64,000 bases of DNA from Prauserella shujinwangii (lineage in GTDB: Bacteria > Actinomycetota > Actinomycetes > Mycobacteriales > Pseudonocardiaceae): NCBI RefSeq assembly GCF_003001955.1, contig NZ_PVNH01000005.1:473191-537190 (forward strand), given 5' to 3'. Positions within the stretch are counted from its first letter, which is position 1. Each line of letters opens with the position of its first letter. A model generated the notes under the pieces. It searched no databases. It saw nothing but the letters and a program-made list of their open reading frames with translations, and had not been told where the DNA came from. The translations under genes and the position numbers were made by a program. Positions 1 through 8,808 of this stretch are shown here, piece by piece.

Positions 1-11
1 GTTCGGGGCGG

Positions 12-170
12 TCACGCGAGAGGTGTGGGCCGCTCCGGGACGTCGGCGGTCTTCTTCGACCGGCGGCCACGGGTGTCGTCGAAGTCGAGGACGAAAGCGC
101 CGAACGCCATCGCGAGCAGTACCGCGATACCGAGCATGGCCCCGATCCACGTCAGGATTGCCGAGAGCAT
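12..170 (-). CDS. Small single-pass membrane protein (52 aa)
   Basis: Starts MLSAILTWIGAMLG, forms one hydrophobic helix to about residue 29, then has a charged tail with RGRRSKK and ends PTPLA. The start is supported by a strong purine-rich ribosome site (GGGGGGAGG) about 7 nt upstream. The arrangement suggests an N-terminal membrane anchor with a cytoplasmic basic tail. I do not recognise a family. It shares orientation with the hydrolase and coaA upstream but is separated from them by about 140 bp. Its function is unknown. Confidence 0.6.
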   Translation of the reverse strand: MLSAILTWIGAMLGIAVLLAMAFGAFVLDFDDTRGRRSKKTADVPERPTPLA

Positions 171-306
171 CGGTGGGCCTCCCCCCAGGTCAGGGCGTGA
201 TTCCTACTGACAAGGGTCACGGTGCGGGGCCACTTCTGGTATCGGCCATCCGGTTACTGCTGCGGGCGCTGGATCGGCCGTTCGGCTGAGGACCGGCCTC
301 GAAGGG

Positions 307-1212
307 TCAACGCCAGTCGTCCGTGTGGGCCACCACAGCGTTCACCACGGCGGGACCGTCGAGCAACACCGGGTCGTTGTGCCCGGCACCCGGTACCTCG
401 ACGATTCGTGCCCCCGCCGCCCGCGCGACCGCCCGGCTCTGCTCCGGCGGGACGATCGAGTCGGCCGCACCGTAGACGACCGTGACCGGTGCGCGGACCT
501 CGGACACCCGCTCCCGCACTGGGAACGTGTCGAGCAGAAGCAGCCGCACCGGCAGGAACGGGTAGTGCTCACGGCCGACGGCGGCCAGGTCGGTGAACGG
601 CGACCGCAGCACCAGCGCCGCGGGCGGATGCTCGACCGCGAGCTCCGTCACCACCGCGGCGCCCAGGCTCTCGCCGAAGTACAGCAGCCGCTCCGCGGGC
701 ACCCCGGCCTGCCGCACCAGGTAGTCACGGGCCGCCCGGACGTCCAGCGCGAGCCCTTCCTCGGTCGGCTTGCCCGGGTTGCCGCCGTAGCCGCGGTAGT
801 CGAGCAGCAGCACCGCCAGGCCGCGAGCGGTGATCTCCTTCGCGAGCGGCGCTCGCATCGAGCGGTCGCCACCATTGCCGGGCGCGACGAGCACCGCGCC
901 CCTGGCGGGACCGGTGCCGCCGGTGCCGCCTGCGGAGGCGGCGGGGAAGTACCAGGCGCCGAGCCGCAGCCCGTCGGTGGTGGTCAGGGTGACGTCCCGG
1001 CCTCCGGGCAGCACCTCGGCCGCGCTCGGGAGCGGGTCGTTGGTCGGCAGGTAGATGAGCTTGCGCTGGAAGGCGAAGGCGGCCGCGAACACCACGGCCA
1101 CGATCGTGACCGCCACCGCGGCCCACAGCAACAGTCGCCGCCACCGCCGCTCCGGCCGCGAGTCCCTCGCTGAGGCTCGCGAGTCCCCCGCTCCGAACCG
1201 CGAGGTCTGCAT
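307..1212 (-). CDS. Membrane-anchored alpha/beta hydrolase (BEM46-like)
   Basis: A 301-aa protein with an Arg-rich N-terminus and one membrane helix (about residues 28-48), followed by an alpha/beta hydrolase fold. The nucleophile elbow is GESLGA, the oxyanion region is APGNGGDRS, and a late Asp (GAADSIVPP) and His (GAGHND) complete the likely Ser-Asp-His triad. This matches the BEM46/ABHD13-type hydrolases, probably esterases or lipases acting at the membrane face. The true substrate is unknown. The start ATG lies 6 nt after a TATCGT -10 box, so the mRNA may be leaderless. Confidence 0.8.
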   Translation of the reverse strand: MQTSRFGAGDSRASARDSRPERRWRRLLLWAAVAVTIVAVVFAAAFAFQRKLIYLPTNDPLPSAAEVLPGGRDVTLTTTDGLRLGAWYFPAASAGGTGGTGPARGAVLVAPGNGGDRSMRAPLAKEITARGLAVLLLDYRGYGGNPGKPTEEGLALDVRAARDYLVRQAGVPAERLLYFGESLGAAVVTELAVEHPPAALVLRSPFTDLAAVGREHYPFLPVRLLLLDTFPVRERVSEVRAPVTVVYGAADSIVPPEQSRAVARAAGARIVEVPGAGHNDPVLLDGPAVVNAVVAHTDDWR

Positions 1213-1218
1213 CCGGGC

Positions 1219-1224
1219 ACGATA
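1219..1224 (-). promoter_or_regulatory. -10 box of the alpha/beta hydrolase gene
   Basis: TATCGT on the minus strand, 6 nt before the ATG. It fits the leaderless pattern seen throughout the window. Confidence 0.5.
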
Positions 1225-1249
1225 GCGCCCGCGTGCGGGAGTCCAGTAC

Positions 1250-2182
1250 CTACAGCTTGCGCAGGCGGACCCGGTTGATGGCGTGGTCGGCGTCCTTGCG
1301 CAGCACCAGGGTCGCCCTGGGGCGCGTGGGCCGGATGTTCTGGATGAGGTTCGGCTCGTTGATCGTCCGCCACAGGTGGCGGGCCTCCTCGCGAGCCTCG
1401 TCGTCGGGCAGGCCCGCGAAGTGGTGGAAGTGCGAGGCCGGGTCCGCGAACGCGGTGTGCCGGAGTTTGAGGAACCGCTCGATGTACCAGTCCTCGATGT
1501 CGGCGGTGTGGGCGTCGACGTAGATCGAGAAGTCGAACAGGTCGGACACCGTCAGCCGGGGGCCGGGCTGCAGGACGTTGAGGCCCTCGACGATCAGGAT
1601 GTCCGGCCGCCGCACCACCTGCTCCTCGCCGGGGAGGATGTCGTAGGCGAGGTGCGAGTAGACCGGCGCGCTGACCTCTTCGGCGCCGGACTTCACCTCG
1701 GTGACGAACCGCAACAGAGCCCTCCGGTCGTAGCTCTCCGGGAAGCCCTTGCGGTGCATGATGCCCCGGCGGATGAGCTCCGCGCGCGGGTACAGGAAGC
1801 CATCCGTGGTCACCAGGTCCACCCGTGGGTGGTCAGGCCAGCGGGCGAGCAGGGTGCGCAGGATGCGGGCCGTGGTCGACTTGCCGACCGCGACGCTGCC
1901 CGCGATCCCGATCACGAACGGGACCTTCGTGCCGCGGGTGTCCTCGCCGAGGAACGTGGTGGTCGCCTCGTACAGCCGCTGCCTGGCCGCCACCTGCAGG
2001 TTGATCAGCCGGGACAGCGGCAGGTAGACCTCGGCGACCTCGGTCAGGTCGATCTGCTCGCCGAGCCCTCTCAGCCGGGACAGCTCCTCGGCCGTCAATG
2101 GCAGCGGTGTCGAGCGACGCAGCTCACGCCACTGGTCGCGCTGCAACTCGACGTAGGGGCTCAGCTCACGGACCCGTGGCAT
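1250..2182 (-). CDS. coaA: Type I pantothenate kinase
   Basis: Phosphorylates pantothenate with ATP, the first step of coenzyme A synthesis, in the cytoplasm. The P-loop GSVAVGKST lies near residue 98, followed by [22 protein letters not shown] and YSHLAYDI, all hallmarks of bacterial type I CoaA. The protein ends RVRLRKL like the mycobacterial enzyme. I chose the ATG giving [15 protein letters not shown] (310 aa): it matches the family N-terminus and has a GAGGAG ribosome site 8 nt upstream. A longer frame reaches 2260 but adds only low-complexity residues. Confidence 0.96.
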   Translation of the reverse strand: MPRVRELSPYVELQRDQWRELRRSTPLPLTAEELSRLRGLGEQIDLTEVAEVYLPLSRLINLQVAARQRLYEATTTFLGEDTRGTKVPFVIGIAGSVAVGKSTTARILRTLLARWPDHPRVDLVTTDGFLYPRAELIRRGIMHRKGFPESYDRRALLRFVTEVKSGAEEVSAPVYSHLAYDILPGEEQVVRRPDILIVEGLNVLQPGPRLTVSDLFDFSIYVDAHTADIEDWYIERFLKLRHTAFADPASHFHHFAGLPDDEAREEARHLWRTINEPNLIQNIRPTRPRATLVLRKDADHAINRVRLRKL

Positions 2183-2354
2183 TCGCTCACTCCTCGCCCG
2201 TCGATGGGCCGGTGCCGGACACCTGCGCAACGCCCGTACTCCCGCGTAACGCGGACTCAACGGTAGGCCTTACCCACGGCGAACGCGCTGTGACGTTCTA
2301 CACCCCTGACGTCGCCGTGCTGGCTTTCCCCGAATCCGACATCGCTTCGCTGAG

Positions 2355-2561
2355 GACCCGACGACATGGGCTCAGGGTCTGGAACGCAAGGCCGCGCGTT
2401 ACGGAGAGCTGCAGGACAAGCTGGCCCGCACCTCGGCGACCGCCCAGTCACCTGATGGTGCGGTGCGGGTCACGGTCGACTCGACCGGTGTACCCACCGA
2501 GTAGCGGGTGGCCGAGGAGCTGAACCGGGCGGCGACGATCCCGGCGATCGGAGGCCGGTGA
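2355..2561 (+). pseudogene. Broken YbaB/EbfC-like gene
   Basis: The frame reads DPTTWAQGLERKAARY and GAVRVTVDSTGVPTE, the front half of the YbaB-like nucleoid-binding proteins that often precede type VII secretion effectors in Pseudonocardiaceae. No start codon precedes it in frame. A TAG follows GVPTE, and directly after it, in the same frame, comes a family-like C-terminus (RVAEELNRAATIPAIGGR, TGA). Most of the middle of the domain is missing. I read this as a gene with a lost start, an internal deletion and a nonsense codon. The family assignment is from memory of such proteins. Confidence 0.6.
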
Positions 2562-2922
2562 TGTCGCTGATCGGGGACGACCCCTCGACGGACAATGTGC
2601 TGGTCGACGACAAGACCGACGCCACAAGCCTGTATGACTCGCTCAGCAGTGGCACCAGCGCCGCCGCCGGGCTCGCGCTCGTGGCGAGCGGTCTCAATCC
2701 GGCGATGCTCGCGGTGACCGTGCCGCTCGGCGCCGCAACCGGGCAGTTCGACAACATGGGCGGCGCAACCGAGCTCGCCCAAGGCACAACCGTCTCCACG
2801 GTGATCGATGCGACCAACCAGATCAAGGACGGTGACTGGGCGTCGGCGGTGACCAGCGGGAGCGCCGTCGCGGCGGACGTGGTCGGCGCGGTCGCCGATC
2901 CCATCGCGGCCGTCGCGGGGCC
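2561..2922 (+). pseudogene. Truncated type VII secretion effector N-terminus
   Basis: Begins MSLIGDDPSTDNVLVDDK after a GGAGG ribosome site, overlapping the stop of the broken YbaB-like gene. It then has the helical pattern DGDWASAVTSGSAVAADVV and GAVADPIAAVAG, resembling the N-terminal secretion domain of actinobacterial polymorphic toxins. After about position 2922 the frame runs into sequence that is plainly the reverse complement of another gene's 5' end, so the C-terminal (toxin) part is gone. An open frame continues to 3016, but its tail is not natural protein. Confidence 0.55.
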
Positions 2923-2924
2923 AC

Positions 2925-3038
2925 CCCCTGCGCCAGCACGAACGCGCCGGACAGCAGCGGCCGGGCGTGCGCCCACCGGCGCTGGAACTCCGCCCGCCAC
3001 GACGGATGGGTGGTGAAGGGAAGAAGGCGAGAACGCAC
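2925..3038 (-). pseudogene. 5' fragment of a deleted minus-strand gene
   Basis: A GTG start gives a short peptide with PFTTHPSWRAEFQRRW and ends in a hydrophobic LLSGAFVLA. A TAACGT -10 box lies 8 nt upstream of the GTG, the same leaderless pattern as intact neighbours, so this is probably a genuine gene start. Beyond about 2925 it reads into the reverse complement of the effector fragment. Family unknown. It looks like a membrane protein cut off after its first hydrophobic stretch. Confidence 0.5.
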
Positions 3039-3046
3039 GGTGCGGC

Positions 3047-3052
3047 ACGTTA
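3047..3052 (-). promoter_or_regulatory. -10 box of the truncated minus-strand gene
   Basis: TAACGT on the minus strand, 8 nt before the GTG of the fragment. Confidence 0.45.
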
Positions 3053-3057
3053 TCGCC

Positions 3058-3672
3058 TCACCGGCCGGCGAAGACCTCGTCCCACGCGGCCGCGACCTGG
3101 CGGGCGCAGGTCTCGGGGGCGACCCCGCCCACCCCGGTGCCGAGGCCGGGCATCGCGATCGTGTCGACCGCCGCCCGCACGTCGCCGCCGCTTTCCAGCC
3201 TGCCGTCGCGCCACAGCAGGAACACCGCTCGCGCGGCGAGGTAAGGGTGCACGGTGTCGGCGGGCAGCTGCTCCCCGGGCTCGCGCACGGTCGGCGCGCT
3301 GATCAGCCACTCCGGCTTGGGCTCCCCGGTCGGCACGACGACCGCCTCTCCGATGGGCACCTCGCCCCCGTGGTAGGCGAGCACCGCGCTGCGGACCTGC
3401 TGCTCGACCCCGGGAAACGCCCTGGCGTACACGGCGTCGATCCCGCCGCGCATCCAGCCGAACGAGTTCGCGGGGCTCACCACGGCGTCCGCGGCGATGT
3501 CGAGCACGGAACCGCGGTGCACACGGACCCGTCCCGAAACGGCTTCCGGCACGGCCAGCCAGGCTTCGGCGAGCGGCTCGTCGAGGGCGCACAACACCAG
3601 TTCGGGCGTTTCCGCCCAGCCCGGTTCCGTCGAGTCATGGCGCCTGAGGTGTGTGCCTGATTCGGCCGTCAC
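3058..3672 (-). CDS. Macro-domain (ADP-ribose-binding) protein
   Basis: A 204-aa protein. After about 45 residues comes a macro domain: VHRGSVLDIAADAVVSPAN, then FGWMRGGIDAVYARAFPGVE (the Asn and Gly-rich loop that hold ADP-ribose), and near the end AMPGLGTGVGGVAPETCARQV, the second phosphate loop. Family members bind or hydrolyse ADP-ribose and its derivatives. Which of these it does cannot be told from sequence. It lies alone between the deletion scar and pheA. Confidence 0.85.
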   Translation of the reverse strand: MTAESGTHLRRHDSTEPGWAETPELVLCALDEPLAEAWLAVPEAVSGRVRVHRGSVLDIAADAVVSPANSFGWMRGGIDAVYARAFPGVEQQVRSAVLAYHGGEVPIGEAVVVPTGEPKPEWLISAPTVREPGEQLPADTVHPYLAARAVFLLWRDGRLESGGDVRAAVDTIAMPGLGTGVGGVAPETCARQVAAAWDEVFAGR

Positions 3673-3749
3673 GTCTACAGCATCGCAAAAAATGCGGGCG
3701 GGGGTAACCGGGCCGCCTACCGGCTATGCGGGTGACACTGCTCTCACCG

Positions 3750-3755
3750 TAGCCT
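3750..3755 (+). promoter_or_regulatory. -10 box of pheA
   Basis: TAGCCT, 6 nt before the GTG start of pheA. This implies a leaderless or near-leaderless transcript. Confidence 0.55.
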
Positions 3756-3761
3756 GGCACC

Positions 3762-4670
3762 GTGCCACGGATCGCGTATTTCGGGCCGCAGGGAACCTTC
3801 ACCGAGCAGGCGGCCCGCCGCCTGGCTCCCGGCCACGAGCTGACGCCGGCGGAGACGATCTCCGCGGCGCTCGCGGCCGTCCGCAAGGGGGAGGCCGACG
3901 CCGCCTGCGTGCCGGTCGAGAACTCGGTGGAAGGCGCCGTCGCCGCCACCCTCGACGGGCTCGCCGAGGAGGACCCGCTGGTGGCGGTCGCCGAGGAGCT
4001 GCTTCCGGTGCACTTCACCGTGCTCGTCCGGGAGGAGAACGCGCCGGTGCGGACCGTCGCGAGTCACCCGCACGCGCTCGCGCAGGTGCGGCACTGGATC
4101 GAGCGGAACCTACCGGGGGCGCAGACCGTGGCCGCGTCGTCGACGGCCGCGGCGGCGGTGGCCGTCCAGCGCGGCGAGTACGACGCCGCCGTCACCGCGC
4201 CGGTCGCCGTCGAGCACTACCCGCTGCCCGTGCTGGCCACCGGCGTGGCCGACGTACCCGACGCGCGCACGCGCTTCCTCCTGGTCCAGCCCCCCGGACC
4301 GCTGCCGGCACCCACCGGCGCCGACCGCACGTCGATCGTGGCCGCCGCCGAGAACCGCACCGGCGCGCTCGCCGAACTGCTCACCGAGCTGGCCTTCCGC
4401 GGCATCAACCTGACGCGGCTCGACGCGCGGCCCATCAAGGGCAACTTCGGGCTGTACCGCTTCTTCATCGACTTCGAGGGGCATCTCACCGAACCCCGGA
4501 TCGGGGACGCCGTCGCCGCGCTGCGCCGCCGCTGCAACAACGTGCGCTTCCTCGGTTCCCACCCGCGGGCGGACGGCGTCGCCCCGACAATCGCGCCTTC
4601 CGCGGCCAACGAGGACTTCACGGGGGCCGCCGACTGGGTGGCCGCCGTGCGGCGCGGGGAGACGGCATGA
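3762..4670 (+). CDS. pheA: Prephenate dehydratase
   Basis: Converts prephenate to phenylpyruvate in phenylalanine synthesis. Residues 1 to about 180 are the PDT catalytic domain: IAYFGPQGTFTEQAA at the start, CVPVENSVEGAV, and the essential TRF motif in DARTRFLLVQ. Residues from about 195 are the ACT regulatory domain. The usual ESRP motif of the ACT phenylalanine site reads DARP here (LTRLDARPIKG), which may alter feedback control. GTG start, 302 aa, leaderless-type promoter. The stop overlaps the next gene's ATG (ATGA), so the two are co-translated. Confidence 0.96.
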   Translation: MPRIAYFGPQGTFTEQAARRLAPGHELTPAETISAALAAVRKGEADAACVPVENSVEGAVAATLDGLAEEDPLVAVAEELLPVHFTVLVREENAPVRTVASHPHALAQVRHWIERNLPGAQTVAASSTAAAAVAVQRGEYDAAVTAPVAVEHYPLPVLATGVADVPDARTRFLLVQPPGPLPAPTGADRTSIVAAAENRTGALAELLTELAFRGINLTRLDARPIKGNFGLYRFFIDFEGHLTEPRIGDAVAALRRRCNNVRFLGSHPRADGVAPTIAPSAANEDFTGAADWVAAVRRGETA

Positions 4671-5281
4671 GGCTCTACCTGGTGCGGCACGCGCAGAGCA
4701 CCGCGAACGTGCGGAAGATCCTCAACACCGCGCTGCCCGGCCCGCCGCTCACGGACCTCGGGCACGAGCAGGCGCGAGCGCTGGCCGACCAGCTCTCCGC
4801 GGAGCCGGTCGCCGCCGTCTACGCGTCCCGTGCCGTCCGCGCGCAGCAGACCGCCGCGCCGCTGGCCGAGGCCTTCGCCCACGAGGTCCAGGTGATCGAC
4901 GGCATCCACGAGGTGCACGTCGGCGACCTCGAGGACCGTGGCGACCGCGAGGCCATCGACACCTACCTGGAGACCGTCCGGCCGTGGACGCGCGGCGAGC
5001 TGCACGTGTCGATGCCGGGCGGGGAGAGCGGTCACCAGGTCCGTGACCGGTACCTCACCGCGATCAACGACCTGCGCGCCAAGCACGCCGACGTCGATCC
5101 CGACGGTGTGGTCGTGGTGGTCAGCCACGGCGGCGTCATCCGGCTCGGCGCCGAATGGCTCTCCGTCAACATCCGCCCCGAGGTCGCCGACAAGGGACTG
5201 CTGCCCAACACCGGCGTCGTGCGGCTCGAGACGCACGGCGAGGCGTGGCGGTGCGTCGACTGGGCCGGGCTCGCGATGTGA
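4667..5281 (+). CDS. Histidine phosphatase (phosphoglycerate-mutase family)
   Basis: A 204-aa protein beginning MRLYLVRHAQST, the RH signature carrying the phospho-accepting His at residue 8. The second catalytic His is in VVVVSHGGVIRLG and the acceptor Glu region is GIHEVHVGDLEDR. It belongs to the broad-specificity phosphatases rather than the glycolytic mutase. Coupled to pheA by a 4-nt overlap, the same pairing as Rv3838c-Rv3837c in mycobacteria, so a linked role is likely but the substrate is unknown. Confidence 0.88.
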   Translation: MRLYLVRHAQSTANVRKILNTALPGPPLTDLGHEQARALADQLSAEPVAAVYASRAVRAQQTAAPLAEAFAHEVQVIDGIHEVHVGDLEDRGDREAIDTYLETVRPWTRGELHVSMPGGESGHQVRDRYLTAINDLRAKHADVDPDGVVVVVSHGGVIRLGAEWLSVNIRPEVADKGLLPNTGVVRLETHGEAWRCVDWAGLAM

Positions 5282-5385
5282 GGTCGGCGTTCGCTCTCTG
5301 GTGATTCACTCACGGGTGAAGGGGGCAACCGGGTGTGTGTTTGACCCGTCCTTCTGGGTAGTCACCAGGACAGGGAGGGCGAGTG

Positions 5386-6054
5386 ATGACCGTGACGACC
5401 ACCGTGCGCGGAAGAACCCCCTACGCGGCGCTGGCCGCGGCCGGGGCGGTGCTGACCCTGGCGCTCGCCGGCTGCGGCCAGGGCACGCAGAACCAGCAGG
5501 CGGACGAGGCAGCGGCGACCTCGGCACCCACCACGACATCCACCTCGGCGGCCGCGCCGGCCACGACCACGGCCGACAGGGCCACCGGCAGCACGCCCGT
5601 GGGCGGCGGGCAGCCGGCGCTGTGCCAGACCACGCAACTGGACATCACGCTCGGTCAGGGCGACGGCGGTGGCGCCGCGGGTACCTACTACAAGCCGCTG
5701 CGCTTCACCAATTCGGGCGAAGGGCCGTGCCGGATCCAGGGCTACCCCGGCGTGTCCTACGTCGCGGGCGATGACGGTCACCAGGTCGGCCCCGCCGCGC
5801 GCCGCGTGGGGGAGGACGGGCCGACGCTGACCCTGCGGCCCGGCCAGACCGCGCACGCGGTGGTCGGGTTCGTGCAGGTCCGCAACTACGATCCGGCCGA
5901 GTGCCGGCCGACCCAGGTCCGTGGCCTGCGGGTGTACCCGCCGCAGGAGACCGAGGCCGCGTTCGTCGAGGCGCCGGGGACCGGGTGCGCCAGTGCGGAC
6001 ATCCCCGGTGACCAGCTGACGGTCCGGACGGTCCGGTCGGGCGCGGGAGGCTGA
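5386..6054 (+). CDS. DUF4232 lipoprotein
   Basis: Signal peptide with the lipobox LALAGC (Cys about residue 31), then a Ser/Thr/Ala-rich linker to about residue 75. The C-terminal domain has the DUF4232 pattern: LRFTNSGEGPCRIQGYPGVSYV and LTLRPGQTAHAVVGF, a beta-sandwich of unknown function found in many actinobacterial lipoproteins. Expected on the outer face of the membrane. GGGAGGGCG precedes the ATG; a GTG directly before it could serve instead. It appears monocistronic. Confidence 0.82.
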   Translation: MTVTTTVRGRTPYAALAAAGAVLTLALAGCGQGTQNQQADEAAATSAPTTTSTSAAAPATTTADRATGSTPVGGGQPALCQTTQLDITLGQGDGGGAAGTYYKPLRFTNSGEGPCRIQGYPGVSYVAGDDGHQVGPAARRVGEDGPTLTLRPGQTAHAVVGFVQVRNYDPAECRPTQVRGLRVYPPQETEAAFVEAPGTGCASADIPGDQLTVRTVRSGAGG

Positions 6055-6064
6055 CCCGCTCCGG

Positions 6065-7312
6065 TCACCGGCCGGGTTCGGCCGGTGAGTCCTCCGTGCC
6101 CGCGGTCTCCAGCTCCGTGCGGAAGCCCCACAGCAGCACCAGCGCCACGACGGCCAGCAGCACCTGCGCCGCACCGGACACCACGAACGTCGCGCTCGGG
6201 CTGCCGAGCACATCGGTGAGCACACCGCCGAGCAGCGCGCCGACCGGGATCGCCCCCCACACCACCGTGCGCCACACCCCCAGCACCCGGCCGAGCAGCT
6301 CGCCGGGGACGAGGGTGTGGCGCGCGGTGGCGAGGATGACATTGATGGTCACCACGGCCGCCGCGAACACGCCGAACGCCACGGCGGCCAGCACCGGCTG
6401 CCGGACGAGGCCCATCACGGCGAACGCCAGCCCGGCGACGGCGAGCCCGCCGGTGAGCACCGCGTACTTGCGGAGCCGCCGCAGCAGGCGCGACGCCGTG
6501 GCCGCCCCGGCGAGCCCGCCGATCCCGCCGACGAACGCGAACACGCCGAACGCGGCGGGGTCGAGCCCGAGGTCCTCGAGCGCGTAGAGCACCAGCTGGG
6601 CCTGGGCGAGCTCGCTGGTGAGGCCGACGAGACCGGCGATGACGACCAGGCGCGGCAGCAGCGAGCTGCGCCGCAGGAAGCGCAGGCCGTCGGCCAGTTC
6701 CGTGCGCAGCGTCGTCTGCCGCTGCTCGTCCCGGCGCGGGCGGTAGCTGCCCGCGAGCCCCACGAGCAGCGCCGCCGACAGCGCGAACGCCGCCGAGTTC
6801 AGCAGGAAGGGGAACGCGGCGAACACCGCGAACGTCAGGCTGCCGACCGGGCCGCCGAGGAACGTCTGCCCGACGATCTCCGTGGCCTGGAGCTTGCTGT
6901 TGGCCCCCGCGAGGCCCTCCCGGGGCACGACCGAGGGGATCAGCACGTTGGCGGCGCTGTCCGCCATCGTCTCAGCGGCGCCGATCAGCAGCGCGGCCGC
7001 GTAGATCAGCCAGATGTTCGGGGTGCCGAACAGCACCAGCACGCCCAGCCCCCCGACGACGGCCGCCCGGACCAGGTTGGCCACGAGGATGGCGGTCCTG
7101 CGGTCGATCCGGTCCAGCAGCGCGCCCGCCACCAGCGCGAACAGCAGCCACGGCAGGAACTGCGCGGCGGACAGGCCCGCGATCAGCACGGGGTCGCGCG
7201 TGACCTGCGCGGCCAGCAGCGGGAACGCGACCTTGCCGATGCCGTCGCCGAGGTTCGACAGGGTGCTCGAGGAGAGCAGCCAGTTCAGACGGTGGTCGGC
7301 GGTGCGATGCAT
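6065..7312 (-). CDS. Major facilitator superfamily transporter
   Basis: A 415-aa protein with about 12 hydrophobic segments and the MFS loop motif GALLDRIDRRTAILVANLVR between helices 2 and 3. Resembles the MFS_3 group (enterobactin or macrolide exporters), but the substrate is unknown. I chose the ATG giving MHRTADHRLNWLL because it sits 7 nt after a TACGTT -10 box. A TTG three codons upstream would fall inside that box. The C-terminus ends in an acidic tail. Convergent with the DUF4232 gene, 10 bp apart. Confidence 0.85.
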   Translation of the reverse strand: MHRTADHRLNWLLSSSTLSNLGDGIGKVAFPLLAAQVTRDPVLIAGLSAAQFLPWLLFALVAGALLDRIDRRTAILVANLVRAAVVGGLGVLVLFGTPNIWLIYAAALLIGAAETMADSAANVLIPSVVPREGLAGANSKLQATEIVGQTFLGGPVGSLTFAVFAAFPFLLNSAAFALSAALLVGLAGSYRPRRDEQRQTTLRTELADGLRFLRRSSLLPRLVVIAGLVGLTSELAQAQLVLYALEDLGLDPAAFGVFAFVGGIGGLAGAATASRLLRRLRKYAVLTGGLAVAGLAFAVMGLVRQPVLAAVAFGVFAAAVVTINVILATARHTLVPGELLGRVLGVWRTVVWGAIPVGALLGGVLTDVLGSPSATFVVSGAAQVLLAVVALVLLWGFRTELETAGTEDSPAEPGR

Positions 7313-7319
7313 CTCGTTC

Positions 7320-7325
7320 AACGTA
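7320..7325 (-). promoter_or_regulatory. -10 box of the MFS gene
   Basis: TACGTT on the minus strand, 7 nt before the chosen ATG. Confidence 0.5.
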
Positions 7326-7428
7326 CGGTGCCGGAGATCGCCGGGCTCGCACTACCGGGAAAGGCGCTACCTTCGTCGTCACCGTGGTGGCGCAGTCGCG
7401 GTACCCGAGGTACTCCGCGGCGGCCCGA

Positions 7429-8394
7429 TCAGGGCCGGAAACCCGTCGCCGTCTCGCAGAAGGTCCACAGCCGGTCGCGTTGCGCGGGCGTCTCCCGGGT
7501 CGTGGGCAGGTAGTGTTCCGGCCGCGGCGTCCGGTCGTGCCAGAACTGGCCACCCGTCCGGCCGCCCTGCCGGGACGCGGCGAGCCACACCGCGGTGTCC
7601 GCGCCCTGCTCCGGCGTCCGCAGCAGCGGCCCCATGGCCCGGTCGAACCCCGGCAGCGACGAGGCCAGCCCCGGCGTCGCCGCCCAGCCGGGGTGCGTGC
7701 TGTGCACGACGATGCCCTCGTCGCGGAGCCTGCGCGCCCACATCCGGGCCAGCACCACCTGCATCCGCTTGGTCCGCGCGTAGGCGGCCGGTCCGCGGTA
7801 CTCGCCCGAGCGGTACTCCGGGTCGTCGTCGTACAGCCGCTGGGCGTACATCCCGCCGGACGACAGGAAGATCACCCGGCCGGTGTCCTTGGCCTCCCGC
7901 AGCGCGGGGACGAGCAGCCCGGTCAGCAGGAACGGCCCCAGCACGTGCGTGGCGAGGGTGATCTCGTGCCCCTCGGGGCTCTCCGTGCGCCGCTCCGGCA
8001 GCACACCCGCGTTGTGGACGAGGACGTCGAGCGTGCCGTGCCGGTCGAGGAACTCGTCGCTGAACCGCCGCACGTCGGCGAGCGAGGCCACGTCGAGCTC
8101 GTTGACCTGGAAGTCGGCGCCGGGCACCCGCGCCTCCAGCTCCTCCCTGGCCGTGTTGCCGCGCGCGAGGTCGCGGACCGCGAGGTGCACCGTGGCGCCG
8201 AGGTCGGCGAGGCCGTGCGAGATCGCCTTGCCGATGCCGGAGTTCGCGCCCGTGACGATCGCGCGCCGCCCGGTCAGCGAGCCGGGCGGGAGGGGTTGCC
8301 ACCGCCGTTCCCTGAGCCGGAAACCCAGCTTGCTGTACCCGGGGAGGACGGTCCGATCGGCCACGGTGTCCAGTGCCTGCCACAAGCGGTTCAC
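7429..8394 (-). CDS. Short-chain dehydrogenase/reductase
   Basis: A 321-aa protein. A 40-residue N-terminal extension leads to the NAD(P) motif TGANSGIGKA, then NAG (VHNAGVLPE), the catalytic Ser region VIFLSSGG, and YARTK (YxxxK). It resembles the retinol-dehydrogenase-like group of the dehydrogenase/reductase SDRs that act on lipids or sterols. The substrate is unknown. It sits upstream of the MFS gene on the same strand with a gap of about 115 bp, so it is probably transcribed separately. Confidence 0.85.
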   Translation of the reverse strand: MNRLWQALDTVADRTVLPGYSKLGFRLRERRWQPLPPGSLTGRRAIVTGANSGIGKAISHGLADLGATVHLAVRDLARGNTAREELEARVPGADFQVNELDVASLADVRRFSDEFLDRHGTLDVLVHNAGVLPERRTESPEGHEITLATHVLGPFLLTGLLVPALREAKDTGRVIFLSSGGMYAQRLYDDDPEYRSGEYRGPAAYARTKRMQVVLARMWARRLRDEGIVVHSTHPGWAATPGLASSLPGFDRAMGPLLRTPEQGADTAVWLAASRQGGRTGGQFWHDRTPRPEHYLPTTRETPAQRDRLWTFCETATGFRP

Positions 8395-8455
8395 GCCTCA
8401 ACCGTGCCATGTGACCGGCGACTTCGCAGGTCACGACCGTGCCGCCGGAGCCGCG

Positions 8456-8806
8456 TCAGGCCCAGCCGAGCTCGTGCAGGCGGGCGTCGTCGATGCCGAA
8501 GTGGTGGGCGATCTCGTGCACCACGGTGATCAGCACCTCCTCCACCACGTCGTCCTCCGTGTCGCAGATCGCCAGGATCGGCTCGCGGTAGATGGAGATC
8601 CGGTCGGGCAGCACCCCGCCGTAGTCGTGGCTGCGTTCGGTGAGCGCGATGCCGTGGTAGAGCCCGAGGATGTCCGGCTCCTCCTCGTTGCGGTCCTCCA
8701 CCAGGACCACGACGTTGTCCATCGCCTCGGCGAACTCGGGTGGGACCTGGTCGAGGGCGTCGGACACCAGTTCCTCGAAGCGTTGCCGCGTCATCTCCAC
8801 CGGCAT
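8456..8806 (-). CDS. Small metallopeptidase-fold protein (Rv3836-like)
   Basis: A 116-aa zincin-like protein with HEIAHHFGID near the C-terminus (HExxHxxGxxD, the Zn-binding and catalytic signature of the minimal metallopeptidase family). It contains an acidic patch, VEDRNEEEPD. It starts 2 nt after the stop of the septum-formation gene, so both are one operon. The same pair occurs in mycobacteria as Rv3836 and Rv3835. The physiological target is not known. Confidence 0.87.
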   Translation of the reverse strand: MPVEMTRQRFEELVSDALDQVPPEFAEAMDNVVVLVEDRNEEEPDILGLYHGIALTERSHDYGGVLPDRISIYREPILAICDTEDDVVEEVLITVVHEIAHHFGIDDARLHELGWA

Positions 8807-8808
8807 GA

